DNA of 64,000 nucleotides from CAZMNY01 sp964635375. GTDB taxonomy: Bacteria; Planctomycetota; Planctomycetia; Pirellulales; Pirellulaceae. Each line of letters starts with the position of its first letter. Position 1 is the first letter of the stretch. Shown here piece after piece: positions 8,984 through 17,838 of this stretch. The DNA lies in contig CAZWOU010000006.1 of the NCBI GenBank assembly GCA_964635375.1, positions 1 to 64,000 of the forward strand, written 5' to 3'. The notes beneath the pieces were generated by a model. The model worked only from the letters and a program-made list of their open reading frames with translations, was not told the DNA's origin and made no database searches. The position numbers were made by a program, and so were the translations under genes.

Positions 8984-9235
8984 AGTGGTCGCCTCGTGCT
9001 GTTGCCAAACTCGCGTGGAACAATACCAATCGGTCTGACAGGCGTCTACAGCAGTTGTCGCCGAGATTGGTCGCCGTCTCGCCTAGAGCGGCTAGCGGAA
9101 TCGAGCCCATGTTGGTGATTTTCGGCAACTTCTTGCGGACACGCGGAAAACGCCTCGACCCGAAGCCGACCTGGGACCTAGCCTTGGGAACGCGCGTCTG
9201 CCGTTTCTTGATTATGGCGATTTTGAGGGCCGGCG

Positions 9236-10402
9236 ATGACTCCTATGCTGTCAACGGACGAGGCGGTCCAAGGGTCCGCGACGGCAGGAGATCCGTTCGG
9301 CGATTCGGTTCTGAAAGCGGGCCGGATCCCCAACCTGGACGGTCTGCGAGCCGCCTCGATCTTTCTCGTCTTGTTCCATCATTGCCCCAACCTAGACTGG
9401 CTCGGCACACTGCACGCAAATGGCCGATACGGCGTAGCTCTTTTCTTTGTTATCAGCGGGTTCCTGATCACAACGCTGTTTCTGCGGGAGCAACGTCGTT
9501 TTGGTCGAGTTGATATGTGGCGATTCTACGGTCGGCGGTGCCTGCGGCTGTTCCCCCTCTACTATGCCGTGCTAGGCGTCTACGCCGTGCTCGTACTCGG
9601 GCTCGGTTTCTTCACTCAGGCGAATCAGTCGCTGTTTGTCGAAAAGCTCCCGGCCTACTTGCTGTATTACTCAAATCTGGTTCCCCGGGCCACGGAAGGA
9701 CCATTCTTCTTCGCCTGGTCATTGGCCGTTGAAGAGCAGTTCTACTTGGTCTTTGGCCTGATGGTCGTGCTCTTCTCGAAGCGATCGATCGTGTGGCTGT
9801 TCGTCGCCGCCTTGGCCGTCAAAATGATTGCCTTCCAAACGCCATCTGCCGCGGTCGAAAACGAATTGCTTTGGAAGATTGGGTTCTCGTATCGTGAACC
9901 TATCCTGTGGGGAGTGCTCTTGGCGTACTTCGTCTCGACTCGCGCTGGTTTCCAGTTCTTCCACCAGACGTTTTGCCGCACCTGGGTGACGTTGGCTTTG
10001 GCCGCATACTGTCTCGGGCATATGACGTTGCTCTTGGAGCCTAACCACAGCGCTTGGTCGGCCCAAATCTGGTACGTTGTCGCGACGCTGCTTGTCGGGT
10101 CTTGCGCGCTGAGTCGGCCTTTCCGACTGATGGAGTCGCGGCCGATTGTTCACTTTGGCGTAATCAGTTACGGCATGTATCTGATGCACATGCTTGTGAT
10201 CAACGCCTTGTCCAAGTTCACCGCGGACCCCATCTTGATCTTCTTGTTGGCTATCTTGGGGACCACGGCGCTGGCGTCGTTGTCATACCATTTCTTCGAG
10301 AAGCCAATTCTGCGATTGAAAGACCGGCTGCAGCCGAACTCGGCGTCGAACCGAGCGAAGTTGGCCGCCATCCCTGCGGCGGGCTCACAAGCATCGTCGT
10401 AG
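9236..10402 (+). CDS. acyltransferase 3 family protein (OafA/YrhL-like)
   Basis: 388-residue integral membrane O-acyltransferase, likely to acetylate a surface glycan or another exported substrate. Seen: the family N terminus IPNLDGLRAASIFLVLFHHC with the conserved HH pair, the GVALFFVISGFLITTLFL segment, FYGRRCLRLFPLYY (conserved Arg-Arg and Pro), FAWSLAVEEQFYLVFG, and about ten hydrophobic helices ending at residue 360. The first ATG at 9236 has GAGG upstream; a second ATG four codons in is also possible. It is convergent with the next gene. Other surface polysaccharide genes (rfbB, the ligase) lie within 7 kb on the same strand. Confidence 0.9.
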   Translation: MTPMLSTDEAVQGSATAGDPFGDSVLKAGRIPNLDGLRAASIFLVLFHHCPNLDWLGTLHANGRYGVALFFVISGFLITTLFLREQRRFGRVDMWRFYGRRCLRLFPLYYAVLGVYAVLVLGLGFFTQANQSLFVEKLPAYLLYYSNLVPRATEGPFFFAWSLAVEEQFYLVFGLMVVLFSKRSIVWLFVAALAVKMIAFQTPSAAVENELLWKIGFSYREPILWGVLLAYFVSTRAGFQFFHQTFCRTWVTLALAAYCLGHMTLLLEPNHSAWSAQIWYVVATLLVGSCALSRPFRLMESRPIVHFGVISYGMYLMHMLVINALSKFTADPILIFLLAILGTTALASLSYHFFEKPILRLKDRLQPNSASNRAKLAAIPAAGSQASS

Positions 10403-10418
10403 CCAATCGCGATCGCAG

Positions 10419-13400
10419 CTAGCCCAGCAGCGCGCCGGCGTAGCCGACGACTCGGGATTCGTCGCCGGAAGCGTCCGCGCTGGTTGCGTAGCCGAGACGT
10501 TTGATGGCGGAGAGTTGGTCCAGTTTCTTGAGGGTCTCCATGACTACGATGGCTGGCAGCAGACCGCACATCGAGATGTTGTGATCGCGGCATGTGGAGA
10601 ACAACTTCTCCGTGTCCATGGTCTCCATTGCGTCGAGGGCCAGCGCGTCGAGTCGACGGTTCTCCTTGTCCTCGCCATAGTGGTTCATATCGCTCGAGAT
10701 GACCAGTAGCGGAGTCTCATCCAGGTTGCGGATCGCCTCAGCAAGTCCCGCTGCGAACTCACGAGCCTGTTCGAGCGTGGCGGCGCCCATCACGATGCCG
10801 ATTACCCTGGCGTCGGGCGCCAGCGCATGGATCAGCGGCAGTTCGACTTCGATAGCGTGTTCGCGGGCGTGGGCGGCGGCATCCAGTTGCAGTCCCGGAA
10901 TCGACTCCGCCAGTTGCCGAGCCAAGTTTGGATCGGATGGGACGGCGCCGCCGGGGATCAGCCACTTTCCATGCGGCGCGACGGCCCAGTTGACGCCGTT
11001 CCTCGTGTGCTTGGGTCCAATCACGATCACGAGGTTGGGGATCTCGACCGCCGAGAGTGTTTCACCAGCAATTCCGCCCGAATAGACCAGGCCGGCGTGC
11101 GGGACCATGACGGCCGGATGACTGGACTTGGCCGCATCTTGCGAGACTAATCGCGATACAACTCGGTTCATTTCGGCAGAGTTGTCCGGGTAGAACGTTC
11201 CGGCAACAGCGGCTGGTCGGTCGTCGGGTCCCGCAAACGGTTTCGGCACATTGGTGAACTCAGCTCGCTCTCCGGTCGTTTCGCAGTGGAAGCTGTGGAT
11301 CGAGGCGATCTCCGAGTTGCCGCAGTTCAAATCGGCTTCCAGCGACTGCAGCAACGACTGGGCAGTCTGGCTTGGGTCAAACACCCACTTCATCGCGTCG
11401 CCGGAGGAAACAACCAGGCAACGCGTCGCCGGATCAAATCCTCGCAGGTCAGGCATGCTGGCGGTTCCGTGCATTGCCGAGTCGGTGAGGATGGCGACTT
11501 GCACATTGGGCTGCGCCGTGGCGAGGCTTCGTAGCGCGAGTCCTCGCGCCGCTTGCTCGCAGTACTGGTTCAGGCTGGCTTGCAGCGGCACGCTCTTTCT
11601 CATCCCCAGGTTGCCGACTTGGATCGGTTCGTCCAGTCCCTCGGCTCCGACGGTGAGCACGACGCCTAGCACATCGCCGTCGGCTGCTCCCGTCGCATAG
11701 TAGTTGGGCGTCCCACCAGCTAGATTCGCGGCAATATTGGCCCGACAATGTTCGGCGAGTTTTTCGATTTGGCCCGAGTCGAAGCGGCGGGGGGCTTCGC
11801 GGTCTCTGTCGCCAAGTTGTGAGTTGTCCAATAGACCGGGGATGGAATGCCCTTGAAAACGCAGAATGTGAGTTTCATTGTCGAGCCAAGCGGTGTTGGG
11901 GAGTCCAGCCTTGCGACAGACCTGTCGCAGAAAGTCCTCGGCCGAATAGCCGTATTCCGTCGCCACGCTGGGGAGCAGCAACCCTCCCTTTTCGCCTCGG
12001 CGAATCTGCAGGCCATGTTTGCCGATCTCGACTTCTTTGGCTCGCGCCTCCCCTTGGGCCTGAATGGGTTCAAATGCATACAGCAGCGTGACATCGAGAT
12101 CCAAATGGGCAAGCTCGGTGGGCGATATCGTTGGCAGGCGATGGTCCTCCAAGGCAGTGCGCTGAGCGGCGTTGGCAAGCGCTTTGCCGAGCGGCATGGG
12201 AACGCCCAAGCTGCCGCAGCAGGCGCGCAACCGCCCTTGTCGCTTGAGCGTCACGAATGCGCCCATCACGGGATTCTCATTCGCCCCGCCGAGAGTCGGG
12301 TCGGCTAGTTTGGCGGCGCGATGATTGACGCAGGAGACGATATGCTCGCTCGCGGCTAGGTGAATTGCCGATTCTTGGCTGTTCGTCAAATCGGGCAGCA
12401 CGGGGACGTTTGACGAAGCGCTGGAAGACGACATTTCTTGCTCACAATTCTGATTCAAGGGCTTGGAGACTTGGTCTACGTTCGCGGGTTTCTCGCGGCT
12501 GGTCTTGGCCGTCGTGAACTGGGCGATTTGAATCGGCAGTCGTTGGCGGCCCCAATTGCCAGGCTGCTTCGCGAATCTTCCCGCGATCGTTGCCTGGCAG
12601 TGACCGCAACGGGAGCCATCAAGGTGGTATTGCCCCAGTTCGTACCAATTCCGTTCGATGAGCAGCTCGCTGCAACTCGGACAATGGGTGCTTTGATGTT
12701 GCACGTCATCGACGTTGCCAACATAAGCGAATTTGAGACCCTGTTGTCCCGCGATTTTCTTGGCGTTCAACAGTGTTTGATGAGGCGTTCGGTCTCGATC
12801 CGCCATGCGAAAGTCGGGGTGGAATGCGCTAAAGTGAATTGGCGTATCGTCACCGATTCGGTCCAACACCCAATCGCATAATCTGCGCAATTCATCATCC
12901 GAGTCGTTGGCTTTCGGGATGATCAGGTTTGTGATCTCAAACCAGACATCACTCTCTTTCTTCAGCCACTCAAGTGTTTCCAAAACCGGTTTGAGATGGC
13001 CGCCCGTCAATTCGTAGTAGAACTCTTCCTGGAACGCTTTGAGATCGACGTTGGCGGCGTCCATCACATGAAAGAACGGCGCTCGCGCTTTCGGACTAAT
13101 GTATCCGGCGGTGACGGCCACCGTCTTGATCCCAAGATCGTGACAGGCCTTGGCCGTGTCGATCGCGTACTCGGCCCAGATGACCGGATCGTTGTAGGTA
13201 AAGGCGACACTGTGACAATCGTGCTGGGCAGCCGCGGCAGCGATCATTTCCGGCGTAGCGATTTCACTCAGCCGCTCGACTTGGCGAGACTTGGAGATAT
13301 CCCAGTTTTGACAGAAACGGCAGCCCAAGTTGCAGCCGGCCGTGCCGAAGGATAGCACGCTGGTCCCCGGCAAGAAGTGATTCAGCGGTTTCTTCTCGAT

Positions 13401-13646
13401 CGGATCGATGCAAAAACCGGTGCTCTTTCCATACGTCGTGAGCACCAACTCACCGTCCACGTTCTGCCTGACAAAACAGAAACCGCGGTCCCCTGTTTTC
13501 AACCGGCAGGCCCGAGGGCAGAGCTCGCAGAGAATGCGGCCATCGTCGTCATCGCGCCACCAGCCGCCGGCAAAATCGCCGTTGGGACGGACTGTGGTCT
13601 CGGGCGGCAGGTCGATTACGCGCCGTGTCATGGATGACCTGGGCAA
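10419..13646 (-). CDS. AmmeMemoRadiSam fusion: radical SAM, AMMECR1 and MEMO domains in one protein
   Basis: 1075 residues carrying the three components usually encoded separately. Residues about 30-370: a radical SAM enzyme of the PflA-like AmmeMemoRadiSam type, with cluster motif C105-x3-C109-x2-C112, an extra CELCPRAC (40-47) and a zinc ribbon CPSC...CGHC (322-350). Residues 420-600: AMMECR1 domain, including FVTLK-x-GRLRACCGSLG and EYGYSAEDFL. Residues 622-775: a segment that lines up with a second, decayed AMMECR1 domain. Residues 808-1075: MEMO (class III extradiol dioxygenase fold) with MVPHAG, GPKH, EHAIEVELP and DMNHY histidines and acids. The biochemical role of the system is not established; radical modification of an unknown substrate is the usual inference. 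An internal ATG six codons in is an alternative start. Confidence 0.9.
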   Translation of the reverse strand: MPRSSMTRRVIDLPPETTVRPNGDFAGGWWRDDDDGRILCELCPRACRLKTGDRGFCFVRQNVDGELVLTTYGKSTGFCIDPIEKKPLNHFLPGTSVLSFGTAGCNLGCRFCQNWDISKSRQVERLSEIATPEMIAAAAAQHDCHSVAFTYNDPVIWAEYAIDTAKACHDLGIKTVAVTAGYISPKARAPFFHVMDAANVDLKAFQEEFYYELTGGHLKPVLETLEWLKKESDVWFEITNLIIPKANDSDDELRRLCDWVLDRIGDDTPIHFSAFHPDFRMADRDRTPHQTLLNAKKIAGQQGLKFAYVGNVDDVQHQSTHCPSCSELLIERNWYELGQYHLDGSRCGHCQATIAGRFAKQPGNWGRQRLPIQIAQFTTAKTSREKPANVDQVSKPLNQNCEQEMSSSSASSNVPVLPDLTNSQESAIHLAASEHIVSCVNHRAAKLADPTLGGANENPVMGAFVTLKRQGRLRACCGSLGVPMPLGKALANAAQRTALEDHRLPTISPTELAHLDLDVTLLYAFEPIQAQGEARAKEVEIGKHGLQIRRGEKGGLLLPSVATEYGYSAEDFLRQVCRKAGLPNTAWLDNETHILRFQGHSIPGLLDNSQLGDRDREAPRRFDSGQIEKLAEHCRANIAANLAGGTPNYYATGAADGDVLGVVLTVGAEGLDEPIQVGNLGMRKSVPLQASLNQYCEQAARGLALRSLATAQPNVQVAILTDSAMHGTASMPDLRGFDPATRCLVVSSGDAMKWVFDPSQTAQSLLQSLEADLNCGNSEIASIHSFHCETTGERAEFTNVPKPFAGPDDRPAAVAGTFYPDNSAEMNRVVSRLVSQDAAKSSHPAVMVPHAGLVYSGGIAGETLSAVEIPNLVIVIGPKHTRNGVNWAVAPHGKWLIPGGAVPSDPNLARQLAESIPGLQLDAAAHAREHAIEVELPLIHALAPDARVIGIVMGAATLEQAREFAAGLAEAIRNLDETPLLVISSDMNHYGEDKENRRLDALALDAMETMDTEKLFSTCRDHNISMCGLLPAIVVMETLKKLDQLSAIKRLGYATSADASGDESRVVGYAGALLG

Positions 13647-13709
13647 TATCCTGGGCTTCGAATCCTGGGCTTCAATTCACTTCTGGGCAAACTCGTCGTC
13701 GAAGGACCG

Positions 13710-14360
13710 TTATCCTTGCTGGGGATCCTCAGGCGGTTGTTCGGGAGGATCGCTCGGAGGTTGTTGCTGCTGCTGTTGCTGCACGCGCTGGGCGAACTGT
13801 TGATAGGTCGCATTGAGCGATTCGATCATCCTTGGCACCTGGGGCGCCGAGACGAAGACTCGCGAGGAAACGGCCGAGTTGGGAAACAGATTCGTGAGAA
13901 AATCGAGCTTAAATTCTGACGCGGTGTGCCCGATCATGAGGCCGTTTGCGTAGGCGCCGGGCAGCACATCGTCTGCGATCTTCAGTTCGTCGTAGATTTC
14001 TTGAACGGTCGGTCGCTTCGCCCCTGGCGGGGGTTTTGGCAAATCGGGCGGCAGGCCAAAACGCTGGCCGTAGGCGTCTAGGTTCTTGCGAAGGGCTTCG
14101 ATCAGCTGTGGCATGACGGCGTGTGGGACGACGACTCGAGCAGCGACGCTCGCTGGCGGACCGACATTCTGCACGAAATCGATCACGAACTCATTGGCGC
14201 CCGTCATCAAGATGATACCGGTCGAGAATACGCCTCGACTTATGCCCTCGGGTACGCGAGCGGTTACGTGGTGAGCTCGAACTTGTTCGCTCGAATTCGG
14301 GTTCTGATCGGGATCCTGCTCAGTCATTTCCTGCTCCGCATTCGTCGCCATCGAGTTCAT
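13710..14360 (-). CDS. tandem DUF3467 protein with polyglutamine tail
   Basis: About 216 residues, function unknown. Two halves share the DUF3467 pattern. The first contains GIILMTGANEFVIDFVQNVGPPASVAARVVV and a helix; the second contains YANGLMIGHTASEFKLDFL with SSRVFVSAPQVPRMI and a helix. DUF3467 proteins usually have one copy of this roughly 90-residue unit. The C terminus is a run of seven Gln followed by Pro/Glu/Asp-rich residues. The start is uncertain: GTG at 14387, ATG at 14360 and ATG at 14351 all lack a clear ribosome binding site. It lies upstream of the AmmeMemoRadiSam gene on the same strand, 63 bases apart. Confidence 0.75.
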   Translation of the reverse strand: MNSMATNAEQEMTEQDPDQNPNSSEQVRAHHVTARVPEGISRGVFSTGIILMTGANEFVIDFVQNVGPPASVAARVVVPHAVMPQLIEALRKNLDAYGQRFGLPPDLPKPPPGAKRPTVQEIYDELKIADDVLPGAYANGLMIGHTASEFKLDFLTNLFPNSAVSSRVFVSAPQVPRMIESLNATYQQFAQRVQQQQQQQPPSDPPEQPPEDPQQG

Positions 14361-14531
14361 TCTATCGAACAGTCCGTCAGATCTCACGATCGCTATACGA
14401 TTCGCGGCTCCAACAAGGCGTCTAATCGCTATCGGCTGCCAAGACTCGCTAACGTGACTCAGCGGTTGCCTGTCGTCATCTTCGTTAGGATCAAATCAGA
14501 GCGTCCCCCGGCTCGTCCCAGATCGGCTCGC

Positions 14532-15530
14532 TCATGGCTTGAGGACGATCTTTCCGGCCAAGTTGCCTGCTTTCTGCAGCGTGTTGTCCTCCTGGATTTG
14601 ATGGGCCTTTGCGGCGTCCGACAGCGGCATGACTTGACCGATTTGCGCCTTGAGCCGTCCGTCTTGCAACCAAGTGTTGATGTCGCTCGCTGAGGCTCGC
14701 AATTCATCGGGCGTCGCCTTGAACATCACAAACCCGTGCAACGAGCACTGTTTGACGTAGAACGGGCCAACCGGAAACTCAGGTCGCGCTTCTCGTCCCG
14801 CCATCAGCACAATGTGGCCTCGATCCGCCATGTAGGAAACGATCGCGTCGAAGTCGGGCTCGCGCTGCGTCTCCCAGAAAATGTTGACTCCCGCGGGAGC
14901 GAAATCGGCGAGGGCCTGAGCGACGTCTTGCGTCTTGTAGTTCACGGCCGCGTCGGCGCCGAGTTCAAGACATTGTTGAACTTTGTCGTCGCTGCCCGCA
15001 GTAGCAAGAACTCGAGCCCCTACCGCTTTCGCCATTTGAATGACCATCGAACCGACCCCTCCCGCTCCGCCTTGGACGGTCACCAGGTCGCCGGCGCCCA
15101 GTCTCGCTTCGCGAAAAAGCCCCAGGTGGGCGGTGACTCCGACCAGTGCGCAAGCGGCCAACTCTTCGTCGGATGTATTCGCCGGCGAATGGTAGAGCCA
15201 CGATTCGTCGATGGCCGAGAACTCGGCGAATGTGCCCTGCCGCCCGACGAGCCCTTGATTGGTCGCCCAGGCTCGGTCTCCAATCTTGAAGCGAGTGACA
15301 TCGGGGCCGACTGCCTCAACAACGCCCGCCACATCGGCGCCGACAATGAAAGGCATTGGCAACTCCCAGTAATTGGCGCCGTTGCGGATGTATGTGTCGA
15401 CCGGGTTCACGGCGACCGCGCCGGCTCGCAACAACACCTGAGCGCCCTCAATTTCCGGCAGGGGAAGATCGCCATATTGGATGACGCTCGGAGGTCCGGT
15501 TTCTTCAATGTAGGCAGCCTTCATCGACAT
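14532..15530 (-). CDS. quinone oxidoreductase-type (zeta-crystallin family) alcohol dehydrogenase
   Basis: NADPH-dependent medium-chain dehydrogenase/reductase of the quinone reductase branch. 332 residues from the ATG at 15530; the longer reading frame to 15710 adds 60 unlike residues. Seen: N-terminal GroES-like fold starting MKAAYIEETG, FIVGADVAGVVEAVG, then the nucleotide-binding VTVQGGAGGVGSMVIQMAKAVGARVLAT, with LGADAAVNYKT after it. The zinc-binding cysteines of classical alcohol dehydrogenases are absent, as expected for this branch. The C terminus matches the family (LQKAGNLAGKIVLKP). A housekeeping or detoxification role is likely; the substrate is unknown. Confidence 0.9.
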   Translation of the reverse strand: MSMKAAYIEETGPPSVIQYGDLPLPEIEGAQVLLRAGAVAVNPVDTYIRNGANYWELPMPFIVGADVAGVVEAVGPDVTRFKIGDRAWATNQGLVGRQGTFAEFSAIDESWLYHSPANTSDEELAACALVGVTAHLGLFREARLGAGDLVTVQGGAGGVGSMVIQMAKAVGARVLATAGSDDKVQQCLELGADAAVNYKTQDVAQALADFAPAGVNIFWETQREPDFDAIVSYMADRGHIVLMAGREARPEFPVGPFYVKQCSLHGFVMFKATPDELRASASDINTWLQDGRLKAQIGQVMPLSDAAKAHQIQEDNTLQKAGNLAGKIVLKP

Positions 15531-15759
15531 GTCTTTGTACCTGAAGTCTTGTAGTCGGTCGCTCACACCAACGATCGTAGAGCAACTCGCGACTGCTGTG
15601 AACTGTTTCTCTTCCCAGCGTGTTTTCGTCCCGCGACAAACCAGCTCAACCAAAGGCCAAAGCCGCGCCACCCCATCGGCGGCTTTGATCGTGAGCAAGC
15701 TCGTGATCAATCTTTGGCTCGGCGGACAAAATCGAAGCTACCCTTTTGCCGCCGATTCT

Positions 15760-16236
15760 TCAATCACCGGCCCAGTTTCGCACGGCCTCGAGGACTTCTT
15801 CCATGGCTGCCGCCGCGGTTGCCGATTGCGCTTCAAATCTCCGCCCGCCCTCAACTCGATCAACATGGCAAATGAACCGAAATACAGCCTTCGGGTTCTC
15901 ATACTGTTCAAGCAGCATATAGGTTGCTCCAAGCTGATGAAGCTGTCTCTGTATGTCCTGGCTCCTGGCCGACGTGGCGGTCACTGTCTTGGCCGGAGCT
16001 GCCTTGGCCGTACCTCGCGAGTTGGCTGGCGAAGCGAGTTGGTTGATTCCAGGAGGCGAAAGATCCGCCGCGACGTCGTTGCTCGTAATCGCAGCGAACC
16101 AGTCGCCAACGAGTGGAATCGCGAAGATCGGCGGGGCGATCAGAAAGAAAGCCACCAGGGCCAAACGGACTCGCGTCCATCGACCGAGAGCCGTCTCCTC
16201 AGCGGAGGTTGGGGCGAGCGGAGTCTGTAGGGGCAT
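15760..16236 (-). CDS. hypothetical single-pass membrane protein
   Basis: 158 residues, family not recognised. One transmembrane segment at about 24-45 (VRLALVAFFLIAPPIFAIPLV) follows a short cytoplasmic N terminus. A low-complexity Ala/Ser/Thr linker comes next, then a compact C-terminal region (about 95-155) with LHQLGATYMLLEQYENPKAV and CHVDRVEGGRRFEAQ, which could be a small folded domain. It stops 6 bases upstream-side of the cysteine desulfurase stop region on the same strand and may be expressed from that operon. Confidence 0.6.
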   Translation of the reverse strand: MPLQTPLAPTSAEETALGRWTRVRLALVAFFLIAPPIFAIPLVGDWFAAITSNDVAADLSPPGINQLASPANSRGTAKAAPAKTVTATSARSQDIQRQLHQLGATYMLLEQYENPKAVFRFICHVDRVEGGRRFEAQSATAAAAMEEVLEAVRNWAGD

Positions 16237-16241
16237 AGGCG

Positions 16242-17387
16242 TTACTTCCTGGCCTGTCTAACGGCAGCTGCAACATGTTCCGCCGCTTGCTCGACTTCGC
16301 TTAGCGAGTTCATGAAGCTCGAACTGAATCGCAACGCGCTTCCCACCAGTGATCGGTCAAGGTTCATTGCAAGCAGCGTTGGAGAGGGGTCGCTCGATCC
16401 GCTCGCGCAGGCGGAACCCGTCGAACAAGCGACTCCAGCCATGTCCAAGGCCATGAGCAGTGCTTGTCGGTTGGCGCCCGGAAAGGCGATGCACGACGTA
16501 TGGGGCAACCGCTGCGACTCGCCGCCAATCACGATGGCGTCGTGAAGTTGTTCTGCGATGAGAGCTTCGAATCGCCTTTGCGTGGCCTTCATCGCCGCTT
16601 GTCGACTCTCGAAATGGACCATCGCGTCGTTGATCGCGCGCCCCAAACCGACAGCCAGGGCAATCGATTCCGTGCCGGGGCGAAGACCCATCTGCTGGAA
16701 ACCGCCGTGCAGAATCGGTTCGATCTCTACGTCGGGCTTGATTAGCAAACCGCCCACGCCGCGGGGTCCGTGCAGCTTGTGGGCGTTAAATGTCATCGCC
16801 GAAACTCGCGACTCGGTGAAGTGCAGAGGAATCTTGCCGACTGCCTGCACCGCGTCGGTGTGCAGTGGAACGCCGGCCTCCTCACAGACTGCCGCAATCG
16901 CGGAAATCGGCTGAATGACGCCCGTTTCGTTGTTCGCCCAGATTACGCTGACCACTGCGGTCGGCTCCTTCAGCAAGGCGGGCAAGCGGTCATAGCAGGT
17001 GACGCCGGCCGAATTGGCTGGCAGACGCACCACGCGACGCCCGCGTGATTCCAGCCATTTCGCAGTCGTCTCAATGCTCGGATGCTCCAAACTGGAGATG
17101 ATGATCTGCCCCTTCCTGGCCGCCGCCAACCCCGCCAAGGCGAGATTGTTCGACTCTGTCCCGCCACTGGTCAAGAGCAGCCGGTCGGACCCCATCCCGG
17201 ACGTTTCTCCGCCAATCCATCGAGTCAGCTCGTCTCGACAGGCTTCCAAGCGCCGACGAGCCGCTCGACCCCTCGCGTGGGCGCTCGCCGTGTTGGCCAG
17301 GCCGTCGAGGTGGCACTGATGTATCGCTTCCGCCACCTCTTTCGACATCATCGTCGTTGCGTTGTTGTCTAAGTAGATCGACGGCAT
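16242..17387 (-). CDS. cysteine desulfurase (NifS/IscS family)
   Basis: PLP enzyme that takes sulfur from L-cysteine for iron-sulfur clusters or thio-cofactors. 381 residues from the ATG at 17387, where homology starts with MPSIYLDNNATT; 69 further open residues upstream are not family-like. Seen: VIWANNETGVIQPI, HTDAVQAVGK (PLP-contacting Asp/Gln), the Schiff-base lysine in FNAHKLHGPRG, and the mobile loop with the catalytic Cys in STGSACASGS. The short loop indicates a NifS/IscS-type (group I) enzyme. No iscU or other cluster scaffold gene is adjacent. The unknown membrane protein follows immediately. Confidence 0.93.
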   Translation of the reverse strand: MPSIYLDNNATTMMSKEVAEAIHQCHLDGLANTASAHARGRAARRRLEACRDELTRWIGGETSGMGSDRLLLTSGGTESNNLALAGLAAARKGQIIISSLEHPSIETTAKWLESRGRRVVRLPANSAGVTCYDRLPALLKEPTAVVSVIWANNETGVIQPISAIAAVCEEAGVPLHTDAVQAVGKIPLHFTESRVSAMTFNAHKLHGPRGVGGLLIKPDVEIEPILHGGFQQMGLRPGTESIALAVGLGRAINDAMVHFESRQAAMKATQRRFEALIAEQLHDAIVIGGESQRLPHTSCIAFPGANRQALLMALDMAGVACSTGSACASGSSDPSPTLLAMNLDRSLVGSALRFSSSFMNSLSEVEQAAEHVAAAVRQARK

Positions 17388-17838
17388 AGCAGGAAGTCCG
17401 GGGGGTGAAACAGGTTTGCGGCAAGGTGGTCGCGGCTGCGAGCTCACTGGCTCGGTGGGCAATCGTGTAGACAATTTGAGCTTTTTTGCGTCAAGAAATC
17501 TAACCCTGATCATCCGTTTCTTGGTCTCAGGGGCGTCGCTTGGGCAAACTAGAATTCGCCCGCCACGGCTTTCTTCAAGGGAGTTGACGAACAAACGAGC
17601 TCAGGCCAAAGTGCGGAAACGCGGCGGAAATGAAATGAAGTCGCTTCGTGTTTTTGCGTCTCGGCGCTCTCTCCATTCTTTCGATGGCAAGCAATGAAAC
17701 GAATTCTCATCCAACCGTTTGGGCTGTTTCTGCCCTTGCGTCTCTCGTCGATTCCGGGCTACTCTGGCAGTCTTGTTTGCAGGATTGCCTTGGGATTTTG
17801 TCTTGGTTCTGTTCAGCACGCTCTTGAAGAATCGCAAT
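17388..17838. other. divergent intergenic region, cysteine desulfurase / scpB
   Basis: About 450 bases between divergent genes. A candidate minus-strand promoter is listed separately. I found no convincing plus-strand promoter for scpB, no RNA gene and no conserved open frame; the frames that cross it look unlike real proteins. Confidence 0.4.
17466..17494 (-). promoter_or_regulatory. candidate promoter for the cysteine desulfurase gene
   Basis: On the minus strand TTGACG (17494-17489), a 17-base spacer and TCTACA (17471-17466), about 80 bases before the ATG at 17387. The -35 is strong and the -10 weak. Confidence 0.3.

Noticed and set aside
10403..10418. Terminator between the convergent acyltransferase and AmmeMemoRadiSam genes
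   Set aside because: The 16-base spacer has only a short GCGATCGC palindrome and no T run.
17416..17697. Short plus-strand frame in the cysteine desulfurase / scpB intergenic region
   Set aside because: Composition is unlike protein, there is no ribosome binding site, and it overlaps the likely promoter area.
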